From CBDUVZ01 sp965370805 (GTDB taxonomy: Bacteria > Hydrothermota > Tepidihabitantia > Tepidihabitantales > Tepidihabitantaceae), in NCBI GenBank assembly GCA_965370805.1, contig CBDUVZ010000037.1, forward strand, positions 1 to 23,817: DNA of 23,817 nt. The letters are read 5' to 3'. Positions within the stretch are counted from its first letter, which is position 1. Each line of letters starts with the position of its first letter. Under the pieces are notes generated by a model. The model searched no databases. It saw only the letters and a list, made by a program, of their open reading frames with translations, and was not told the DNA's origin. This document shows, piece by piece, positions 14,463 to 20,977 of this stretch. A program made the translations under genes and the position numbers.

Positions 14463-15515
14463 ATGACAAGCCCGGAAATCGGAATCGGCATCGCCGGAAT
14501 CGGACGCTGGGGCAGCAACTACCTGAGAACCCTGGCCGGTCTTCCCGACTGCCAAGTCATAGCGGTCGCGGACCCGAGCCAAACGGAAATGGCGAAGTGC
14601 AATTGGAACAAGAAAACCACGGATGAACACAGATGGACACAGAGTTCAGACCCGAAGTGCCAAAGTACGAATTCGGCATTCGACATTCGCAATTCGCAAT
14701 TCGGAACCCGCCATTCGCCATTCGCCATTCGCCATTCGCCATTCAACACTACCAAGGTCTTCCCGGACGCAGCCGACATGCTGGCCATGCCCGGACTGGA
14801 CGCTGTGGTTATCGCAACCCCGGACCCGACCCATTTCCAGTTCGCCCGGCAGGCCCTTGAAGCCGGGCTCGACGTGCTGGTCGAGAAACCGATGGTCGCC
14901 GAAACATGGCAGGCCGAGGAACTGGTCCGGCTCGCCCGCGACCGGGAACTCATCCTCGCGGTCGGCCACATAACCCTGTACAACCCGGGCCTTGACGAAA
15001 TCCGCACCGCTGTCAGGGAACGTCCCCGTCCGCTGCTGGTCGAGACGGTCCGGACCTCGACCGGCCCGCGCAACCGTGACACCGACGTGCTCCGCGACCT
15101 CGCCCCGCACGACCTTGCCCTGGCAATCGAGCTGTTCGGCGAGCCGCGCTCGGCCCGGGCCCGCGGCGACGGGAAAGACGCCGCGGTCTTCGAACTCACT
15201 CACGACAACGACACGACTTTCTCCGGCTCGGTCGCGTGGCACTCCGACCCGCCGGTCCGCCGGCTGGCGATTGCCGATTCGGCCCGCTGCTGGGATGAGC
15301 AGCCCGGCCTCGCGGCGGAACCGGTCGCCCGACCCCTGACGCGACAGTGCAGCGACTTCATCTCCTGCTGCCGCAGCCGCACCACCCCGCTGAGCAGCGG
15401 CCGGCTCGGCGTGCTGGTGACGAAATGGCTCGGACTCCTGGCCGAATCGGCCCGGCAGGACGGCCGCCGGCTCGAATGGTCGTCAACTGCAGCGATTGAG
15501 GCCGCCGTTTGCTAG
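14463..15515 (+). CDS. Gfo/Idh/MocA family oxidoreductase with a 52-codon repeat insert
   Basis: An NAD(P)-dependent sugar oxidoreductase, 350 residues (298 without the insert). Seen: the nucleotide motif GIAGIGRWGSNYLR, VIAVADPSQTE at the end of the second strand, VVIATPDPTHFQFARQALE, VEKPM with the conserved Glu-Lys-Pro, and LAVGHITLYNPGLDEI. Within the Rossmann domain, right after VADPSQTE, residues of a composite repeat intrude (14588-14743, about residues 43-94), including RHSPFAI heptads, before KVFPDAADML resumes the fold. The gene lies between UXS and a glycosyltransferase, so it probably acts on a nucleotide sugar or its product. The C-terminal domain is short for the family. Activity despite the insert is uncertain; the frame is fully open on both sides. 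Confidence 0.85.
   Translation: MTSPEIGIGIAGIGRWGSNYLRTLAGLPDCQVIAVADPSQTEMAKCNWNKKTTDEHRWTQSSDPKCQSTNSAFDIRNSQFGTRHSPFAIRHSPFNTTKVFPDAADMLAMPGLDAVVIATPDPTHFQFARQALEAGLDVLVEKPMVAETWQAEELVRLARDRELILAVGHITLYNPGLDEIRTAVRERPRPLLVETVRTSTGPRNRDTDVLRDLAPHDLALAIELFGEPRSARARGDGKDAAVFELTHDNDTTFSGSVAWHSDPPVRRLAIADSARCWDEQPGLAAEPVARPLTRQCSDFISCCRSRTTPLSSGRLGVLVTKWLGLLAESARQDGRRLEWSSTAAIEAAVC
14588..14743. repeat. 156-bp composite repeat insert with 9-bp inverted ends, in frame
   Basis: The insert starts with AATGGCGAA (14588-14596) and ends with its reverse complement TTCGCCATT (14735-14743). Its 156 bp equal exactly 52 codons. Inside are the GGATGAACACAGATGGACAC word family (14615-14644) and a run of 7-mers at 14669-14743 (GGCATTC, GACATTC, GCAATTC, then GCCATTC four times). 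No stop occurs in the host frame. The word families match those at 6111-6180, 9501-9549, 10491-10541 and 12007-12040. Confidence 0.8.
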
Positions 15516-16175
15516 ATGAAACTGAGCGTCCTGATTCCGGTGTACAACGAAGAGCAATCAGTCGCCGCACTGATCGACAAAGTCAAGCAGGTCCCGGTCG
15601 AAAAGGAAATCATCGTGGTTGATGACCACTCCAGCGACCGCACGCTTGAACTGGTCCGGTCGATTCCCGGCATCCGGGTCTTGACGCATCCGGTAAACCG
15701 GGGCAAAGGTGCCGGCATCCGGACCGGGCTCGCTCACGCTGACGGCGACGTCGCCGTCATCCAGGACGCGGACATGGAATACGATCCGGATGACTACCCC
15801 GCACTGCTCGCGCCGTTCAATGACCCGAAGGTCGATGCGGTCTACGGCTCCCGGTTCCGGGGCAAAGGCGACTTCCTGCTCCACAGCCGGCTCGCCAACT
15901 ACTTCCTGACCTTCCTGACCAACGCCCTGTTCGGCGGGCGGATTACCGACATGGAAACCTGCTACAAAGCAATCAGGAGGCCGCTCTTCCAGAGCCTGGG
16001 CCTGACCGCGAACCGCTTCGAAGTCGAACCGGAAATCACGGCCAAGCTCCTCCGCCGCCGCGCCCGGATAGTCGAAGTCCCGATCAGCTACCACGCCCGC
16101 CGCGAAGGCAAGAAGATCGGGCCGAAGGACGGCATCATGGCCTGCTGGTTCCTGGCCAAATGGTACGCGATGTGA
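15516..16175 (+). CDS. Family 2 glycosyltransferase (dolichol/undecaprenyl-phosphate sugar transferase type)
   Basis: A GT-A fold glycosyltransferase of 219 residues without membrane segments. It probably moves a sugar from a nucleotide donor to a polyprenyl phosphate. Seen: LSVLIPVYNEEQSVAALI at the N-terminus, EIIVVDDHSSDRTLE, NRGKGAGIRTGLAHADGD, the metal-binding DADMEYDPDD, VYGSRFRGKGD, DMETCYKA and RFEVEPEITAKLLRR. These match the DPM1-like subgroup. It starts directly after the oxidoreductase stop, and its last bases lie next to ftsE. It is the last sugar gene before the division genes. Confidence 0.9.
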   Translation: MKLSVLIPVYNEEQSVAALIDKVKQVPVEKEIIVVDDHSSDRTLELVRSIPGIRVLTHPVNRGKGAGIRTGLAHADGDVAVIQDADMEYDPDDYPALLAPFNDPKVDAVYGSRFRGKGDFLLHSRLANYFLTFLTNALFGGRITDMETCYKAIRRPLFQSLGLTANRFEVEPEITAKLLRRRARIVEVPISYHARREGKKIGPKDGIMACWFLAKWYAM

Positions 16176-16183
16176 GAACCGAA

Positions 16184-16876
16184 ATGGACGAGACAAACAA
16201 CCTTGAATCAAGCACCGTCATCGAACTGACCGGCGTGTCGAAGACCTACGACGGCTGGCCGGCAATCACCGACGTCGACCTCCACGTCGCCAAGGGCGAC
16301 TTCGTCTTCATCCTCGGCGCGACCGGCTCCGGCAAGACCACCCTGCTCCGCATGTTCTACCGCGACGAACTACCCGACTCCGGGGAAATCAAGGTAATGG
16401 GCTACAACCTGCTGAAGACCGGCGCCCGCGAACTCCCGGCCCTGCGCAAGCAGATCGGCATCGTCTTCCAGGACTTCAAGCTCCTCGCCGAACGGACCGC
16501 GTACGAAAACCTGGAGTTCGTGCTCCGGGCGGTCGGCACCAGCCAGGAACTGATTCCGGCCCGAATCCAGGAAACGATGACCCGGCTCGACATCCTTCAC
16601 CGCAAGGATGCCTACCCCCGCCAGCTTTCCGGCGGCGAGCAGCAGAAAGTCTCAATCGCCCGCGCTATCGTCAAGGAACCCGAACTCCTGCTCGCCGACG
16701 AGCCGACCGGGAACGTCGACCCGAAAGGAACCGCGGACATCCTGAACATGCTCAAAGACATCAACTACCAGGGAACTACTGTCATCATGGCCACTCACAA
16801 CGCCGAACTCGCCATGGGTTCGCGGCGGCGCTGCGTCACGCTCGACGCCGGGAGGGTTGTCCGCGATGAGGGTTAG
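16184..16876 (+). CDS. ftsE: Cell-division ABC transporter ATP-binding protein FtsE
   Basis: The ATPase of the FtsEX complex, which couples cytokinesis to peptidoglycan hydrolysis. The 230 residues contain Walker A GATGSGKTT (residues 45-53), Q-loop VFQDFKLL, signature LSGGEQQKVSIARA, Walker B LLLADEPTGNVD and the switch His in MATHN. I use the ATG at 16184, which leaves a short N-terminal extension before the conserved VIELTGVSKTY; an ATG at 16160 inside the glycosyltransferase is an alternative. Immediate pairing with ftsX and an envC-like gene makes the assignment firm. Confidence 0.95.
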   Translation: MDETNNLESSTVIELTGVSKTYDGWPAITDVDLHVAKGDFVFILGATGSGKTTLLRMFYRDELPDSGEIKVMGYNLLKTGARELPALRKQIGIVFQDFKLLAERTAYENLEFVLRAVGTSQELIPARIQETMTRLDILHRKDAYPRQLSGGEQQKVSIARAIVKEPELLLADEPTGNVDPKGTADILNMLKDINYQGTTVIMATHNAELAMGSRRRCVTLDAGRVVRDEG

Positions 16877-17711
16877 CCACATCCTCCAGGAAAGCGGCCG
16901 CGGAATCATCCGCAACCGGGCCGCGTTCCTGCTCGCGACTTCGGTCCAGGCCGTCTGCCTGACGCTCCTGACCATCTTTTTCGTGATTACCCTGAACCTG
17001 AACGCGGTCGTTCGCGCCGCCGGACGCCGGATTGAAATCCACGCCTTCCTGACCGACGACGCGGACCCGCTTCCGCTGCAGAACCGGATCGGCATGCTCA
17101 GCGGGGTGGCGGACACCCGCTTCGTCTCCCGGGATTCGGCGCTCGCCGAACTCCGGCGCGACCTCGGCGACGACGCCACGCTCGTTGACGCGCTCGACGA
17201 CAACCCGCTGCCCGCTTCAATCCGGATAACGCTCGAATCCGGGTACGGGGCCAGCAACCGGCTGGCCGAAATCGAGCGGAAAATCGGACTGCTGCCCGGG
17301 GTCAACGAAGTCTGGTCGGGACGCGAAAGCATCGCCCGGCTCGACCGGATGCTGCGCACCGCGATTGGACTCGGGATAGCAGTGCTCGTCATCGTCGCCC
17401 TGTCGATAACATTCATCGCATTCCAGACCGCGGAGACGTCGATTCTGACCCGGCGCCATGAAATCGAAATCATGGAACTGGTCGGCGCCACCCGTATGAC
17501 GGTCCGGATGCCGTTCATGCTCGAAGGTACACTCCAGGGCCTGCTCGGCGGCCTTGCCGCATTCCTGCTCAACCTCCTGCTCGTCGTGGTGGCCCGGGCG
17601 GTCCTGCCCGCGCCGGTCTTCCCGGTGGGCGCGGTCCTCATCTTCACCCTGCTGATCGGCGGGTTCCTCGGCTTCCTTGGCTCCGCGATTGCGCTGAACC
17701 GCATCGACTAG
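16866..17711 (+). CDS. ftsX: Cell-division permease-like protein FtsX
   Basis: The membrane partner of FtsE, 281 residues with the standard FtsX layout. A first membrane helix lies at about residues 20-45 (LLTIFFVITLNLN), followed by an extracytoplasmic domain of about 120 residues that should contact the EnvC-like factor. Three more helices follow: IAVLVIVALSITFIAFQTAE, LLGGLAAFLLNLLLVVVA and LIFTLLIGGFLGFLGSAIAL. ETSILTRRHEIEIMELVGAT is the conserved cytoplasmic coupling segment. The ATG at 16866 is nine bases after GGAGGG at 16851-16856; a TTG at 16857 directly abuts that site and is less likely. It overlaps ftsE by 11 bases and the next gene by one. Confidence 0.95.
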   Translation: MRVSHILQESGRGIIRNRAAFLLATSVQAVCLTLLTIFFVITLNLNAVVRAAGRRIEIHAFLTDDADPLPLQNRIGMLSGVADTRFVSRDSALAELRRDLGDDATLVDALDDNPLPASIRITLESGYGASNRLAEIERKIGLLPGVNEVWSGRESIARLDRMLRTAIGLGIAVLVIVALSITFIAFQTAETSILTRRHEIEIMELVGATRMTVRMPFMLEGTLQGLLGGLAAFLLNLLLVVVARAVLPAPVFPVGAVLIFTLLIGGFLGFLGSAIALNRID

Positions 17712-18853
17712 TGTACGCCGTCATCTGCCTGGCGCTCATCGGTAGCAGCCTGGCGGTCGCCACCGGGCCGACAGTCACGGAACTCGACGGCCGGATCGAA
17801 CAGCACCAGCAGGAACTCAACGAAACCCGCGGCCGGCTCGGCGAAATTCGGGAACGCATCAGCCGGCTCGAACAGAACGAAGCATTCAGCCTGGCAAAAG
17901 TCGAGGCCTACCGGGAGCAGATTGCCGTCACCCGCAAGTACCTCGTCCAGCTCACCACCCGGATTGACGACCGCACCAGGGAAATCGTCCAGACCAGCAC
18001 CAGGATTGCGTCAACCGAAGCCAAAGTCGAAGCCCGCAAGCAGGACCTCAGACGCCGGCTGACCAACATCTACAAGTACGGCCGGCTCCTTCCGCTCGAA
18101 ACCATCTTCGCCACCAGCACCGTTCCGGACATCGCCCGCCGGATGCACTACCTGCGCTACGTCGCCCGGGCCGATATCCGGATGGCCGGAGAACTGGAAC
18201 AGCTCAACCAGCAGCTCACCGGTCAGCGCAATCGGCTGCTCGTTGCCCGGACCGAACTGGAACGGCTCCGGCAGGAACGAGAAAGAGAAGATAAGGAACT
18301 GCAGACCGCGCGCAGCAGCGAAGCGGCCCTGCTCGACAAGGTTCGCTCCGAAAGCCGGTCCAAACGCGAACTCGAAGCGGAACTGAATGAAGCGATGAAC
18401 AATCTCCAGTCGCTGCTGGCGCAACTGGAAGAACAGCGGAAACAGGTTCTCGTCTCGGCCGACAGCCACTACTTCACACTCAACAAAGGCAAACTGCCCT
18501 GGCCGGTCCGGGGCAAAGTCATCGCCGCGTTCGGCTCAAAGGTCCATCCCCGGTACAAAACGACAACCAGCAACCGGGGCATCGACATCCAGGCTCAAGC
18601 CGGCACCCCGGCCCAGGCAATCGCCGCGGGCAAGGTAGCTTATGCCGACCAGTTCATGGGCTACGGCAAGCTCGTTATCCTCGACCACGGCGGCGGATTC
18701 TACACCCTCTACGCCAACCTCGACGAAATCAGCGCCATGGTCGGCTCTCAACTCAGCACCGGCACGGCAGTCGGCCGCACCCGTGAGTACCTTCACTTCG
18801 AACTACGAAGGGAAGGACAGCCGACCAACCCGCTCGACTGGCTGCAGGAATAG
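17711..18853 (+). CDS. envC: EnvC-like murein hydrolase activator with degenerate LytM (M23) domain
   Basis: A periplasmic coiled-coil protein of 380 residues. EnvC is gated by FtsEX and switches on amidases at the division site. A short signal-like segment (VICLALIGSSLAVA) is followed by coiled coil over about residues 25-250 and a LytM domain from about residue 262 (LPWPVRGKVIAAFG). Active M23 enzymes need HxxxD and HxH. Here the first His is Asn (NRGID, Asn288), the YxHL His is Asn336, and the HxH begins with Tyr360 (YLHFEL). Only Asp292 and His362 remain. It should therefore activate a separate amidase rather than cut peptidoglycan, as E. coli EnvC does. The start is GTG at 17711, overlapping the ftsX stop by one base. 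Confidence 0.9.
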   Translation: MYAVICLALIGSSLAVATGPTVTELDGRIEQHQQELNETRGRLGEIRERISRLEQNEAFSLAKVEAYREQIAVTRKYLVQLTTRIDDRTREIVQTSTRIASTEAKVEARKQDLRRRLTNIYKYGRLLPLETIFATSTVPDIARRMHYLRYVARADIRMAGELEQLNQQLTGQRNRLLVARTELERLRQEREREDKELQTARSSEAALLDKVRSESRSKRELEAELNEAMNNLQSLLAQLEEQRKQVLVSADSHYFTLNKGKLPWPVRGKVIAAFGSKVHPRYKTTTSNRGIDIQAQAGTPAQAIAAGKVAYADQFMGYGKLVILDHGGGFYTLYANLDEISAMVGSQLSTGTAVGRTREYLHFELRREGQPTNPLDWLQE

Positions 18854-18856
18854 ACC

Positions 18857-19912
18857 TTGTCCTTCGCCCCGGCAATCATCGGACAGGAAAAAGCCTTGGG
18901 CATCCTCGGTGCCATGCTCACGGCCGGCCGGCTTCCCTCCATGCTCTTCGCCGGCCCGGCCGGCACCGGCAAACGCACCGTCGCACTGCTCCTGGCCCAA
19001 ACGGCCAACTGCAGCGCCGAAAACCCGCCCTGCGGCACATGCCAGTCCTGCCGGACCATCGGACGACTCCGCCATCCTGACATCAGAGTCATCTTCCCGA
19101 TGCCGAGCCAGGAGGATGCCGACAAAACGGCACAGGCCCTGCTTGAGAAGTCCGGCGAGTACACCCTGGACAAAAACCAACCCTTACCTGACGCCCGGCG
19201 CTTCATCTTGATTGGAATCGCCCGCTGGCTGCGCCGGGAAATGGCAAAACCGCCGCTGCTCGCCCGACACCGCTTCTTCATATTCCTCCACGCCAACCGG
19301 ATGAAAGCCGAAGCCGCCAACGCCCTGCTCAAAATCCTCGAAGAGCCACAGAAACAGACCACATTCATCCTTGCCACCGATGCCCCGAACGCACTGCTTG
19401 ATACCATCCGCTCCAGATGCCACCTGGTCAGGTTCGCCCCGGTACGCGCGAAGACCCTCACGGACTGGCTTGTTGAAAGCAAGAAAGTCACCCCGGAAGA
19501 CGCCGCAATCGCGGCCCAGGTTTCGGGCGGTTCGCCCGGAAAGGCGCTCCGGTTCCTGCAAGACCCGGACCAGTACCTCGCCCGACCGGCGGTGGAATTC
19601 TTCTCACTCGCCAAGGTCGACGAAAGGGACGTGCTGTCCGTTGTGACGGCGCTCCAGCGAACGCCCCTGGACACCGTGGTCGCCACCCTCCTTTTCCTGT
19701 ACCGGCAGGCGCTGAGGACGAAACACGGACTGGCATCCAACTACTCGGAAGCGGAACCCGCAATCAGACGCAAAGCCGAACAGGCAAGCGGCAACTACCT
19801 CCGCCGGGTAGTCAAATACCTGGCCGGCCGTCTCGAAGACAGCCGGCTATCAATCGACCGCCGACTCTTCCTCTACACCCTGTTCTCGTCCCTGCGCAAG
19901 CCCGGCAACTAG
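18857..19912 (+). CDS. holB: DNA polymerase III subunit delta prime
   Basis: Delta prime is a clamp-loader subunit that helps place the sliding clamp on DNA. The 351 residues have an AAA+ domain starting IIGQEKALGILGAML, a P-loop-like FAGPAGTGKRT at about residues 32-41, and a four-Cys zinc module (Cys52, Cys59, Cys62, Cys65). NRMKAEAANALLKILEEP, the sensor strand and IRSRC with the SRC arginine finger follow. The C-terminal half is helical. The intact P-loop is closer to DnaX than to E. coli HolB, but the length and absence of the gamma/tau tail favour delta prime. The start is a TTG at 18857, four bases after the envC stop, with AGGA upstream. Confidence 0.88.
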   Translation: MSFAPAIIGQEKALGILGAMLTAGRLPSMLFAGPAGTGKRTVALLLAQTANCSAENPPCGTCQSCRTIGRLRHPDIRVIFPMPSQEDADKTAQALLEKSGEYTLDKNQPLPDARRFILIGIARWLRREMAKPPLLARHRFFIFLHANRMKAEAANALLKILEEPQKQTTFILATDAPNALLDTIRSRCHLVRFAPVRAKTLTDWLVESKKVTPEDAAIAAQVSGGSPGKALRFLQDPDQYLARPAVEFFSLAKVDERDVLSVVTALQRTPLDTVVATLLFLYRQALRTKHGLASNYSEAEPAIRRKAEQASGNYLRRVVKYLAGRLEDSRLSIDRRLFLYTLFSSLRKPGN

Positions 19913-20615
19913 CCAGCCACCAACAAACCCGGCCGCAACCGTTCCGCGGTCTGCTTGACTTGGCGGGACTGGAATCCGATTGCGCAAAGCTGGCGGTATC
20001 CATCCAATCGGCTGCGCCATCGTCGAAAGAACCGGGAGCGTTTCCGGGCGGGCGGCGCTGGCCGCGCCCTGGAGGATAACCAGGAAGACGCCCACGAGGG
20101 CGACTTGGCAGACGACTCGGCAAACGCCCCGGGAAGCGCCTCGGGAAATGCTCCGGACAGTGACTCTCCGGATGACCGGTGAAATAGCTTGAGGGATGAC
20201 GGGTAAGATTGACCGGAGAACGAATCGGGAAACGACCGGGAAAGCGCTCTGGATGATGACCCTGAGAATGACCGGGAGAACGAACTGGTGAACGACGAAG
20301 AGAACGGCGGTCAGAACAGCCTCCCTCGCGGCCCCTGGGTATCGGTTTCAGACCCGCCACTCCATAGCTAAGTGCCGCAAATACAGCATATTCAAGGGCT
20401 TTGCGCCACAGTCTGAGAAAAGGAAGTTACAGAAACCCAAGGTATGCAGTATTGCATACAGGAGAAGACAGACATGGACCTCTAACCACCCTATCGTTCT
20501 GCTCTGCGTTCTCGCAGGTGCCATCGGATGGCTCACGAAGCGCAGCGAAGTCGAAGAATCTCTCAGGTCGTGCAGGCGTCGGAAAAAGAACCGGCTACAG
20601 CTTCCGGTCGGCAGC
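19913..20615. other. Gene-poor spacer after holB
   Basis: Apart from the 12-bp array I see no supported gene. Open frames here on both strands lack ribosome binding sites and family resemblance. Two small items stand out. A perfect 7-bp stem lies at 20442-20459 (GTATGCA, loop GTAT, TGCATAC). At 20533-20566 a word like GCGCAGCGAAGTCGAAGAA, followed by TCTCTCAGG, resembles dispersed words found between genes in several other bacterial groups. Confidence 0.5.
20066..20317. repeat. 12-bp tandem array, 21 units in strict register
   Basis: The segment divides into exactly 21 units of 12 bp without any phase slip, with unit consensus close to GACCGGGAGAAC (examples: 20270-20281, 20234-20245, 20114-20125). 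Units have diverged by substitution only. The minus strand is open across the array, encoding a tetrapeptide repeat of the form (R/H)-(F/S)-P-(G/S). It lies within a 549-bp minus-strand open frame (GTG near 20360 to 19812) that runs into holB antisense. The plus frame has the pattern D-x-(E/G)-N but is broken by three stops (TGA at 20180, TAA at 20204, TGA at 20210). Whether it is a gene remnant, a real minus-strand Pro/Arg-rich protein or a non-coding array is open. Confidence 0.7.
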
Positions 20616-20643
20616 TTGACAACGGGTGAGGGATGGCTAGAAT
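20616..20643 (+). promoter_or_regulatory. Strong sigma-70-like promoter upstream of the Kelch genes
   Basis: TTGACA at 20616-20621 (perfect), a 16-bp spacer and TAGAAT at 20638-20643 (5 of 6). The predicted transcription start is near 20650, giving a leader of about 328 nt before the first Kelch gene at 20978, or a separate RNA. It is the best -35/-10 match seen in the window. Confidence 0.6.
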
Positions 20644-20668
20644 GCAGACGGCTCGGTCGACTCCCTGG

Positions 20669-20795
20669 TTTCGGGGAGACGTCTCGTCGTTCACGAGCCG
20701 CCTTCCCGAAAAGACAACTGGACTGCAGGGCGTCGGCTGGAGAAGAGGAAAGGCAACGACTACGCACCCGCAGTCGGTGGTATCCTCTCAGCCGA
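20669..20795 (+). promoter_or_regulatory. Strongly foldable 5' leader RNA of the Kelch operon
   Basis: Hairpin 1 pairs TTTCGGG (20669-20675) with CCCGAAA (20705-20711) and encloses CTCGT (20683-20687) paired with ACGAG (20693-20697). Hairpin 2 pairs TCGGCTG (20733-20739) with CAGCCGA (20789-20795) and AGAGGA (20744-20749) with TCCTCT (20783-20788). A GAGA bulge interrupts the 5' arm, and an inner stem CGACT/AGTCG lies at 20757-20761 and 20772-20776. A competing 6-bp pairing GACTGC (20721-20726) with GCAGTC (20770-20775) crosses hairpin 2. I match this to no known riboswitch or ncRNA class. Confidence 0.4.
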
Positions 20796-20977
20796 TGAAG
20801 ACGATTGGAACGAAGCGGACTGACCGAAAGGAAGGTGCCGTTCGATGGCAGAACAGACGAAGTCGGATGTGCAGAGATTCTCGAATGTCAAGACTTGACC
20901 CCAAGCAGCCCATTCTGGTCCTGAATGCGGCCAGGCATAGCCCAAAACCGAACCAAAAGGCTTGAAAGGAGAATAGG

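Noticed and set aside
13496..14518. A 340-codon open frame on the minus strand
   Set aside because: Antisense to the UDP-glucuronate decarboxylase gene, whose catalytic residues are intact; a shadow of GC-rich codon bias.
14669..14743. Possible CRISPR array
   Set aside because: The repeat unit is 7 bp without spacers; it is a simple-word repeat inside a gene. No cas genes are present.
20442..20459. GTATGCA / TGCATAC hairpin as an operator or terminator
   Set aside because: A single 7-bp stem without a T-run, upstream of the promoter and not linked to a regulator gene; noted only as a structural oddity.
20348..20767. Open frames of 60-139 codons on both strands in the Kelch leader region
   Set aside because: No ribosome binding sites, no motifs, and one is partly the translation of a dispersed repeat. 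The plus-strand 110-codon frame (20633-20965) overlaps the predicted promoter -10 and hairpins.
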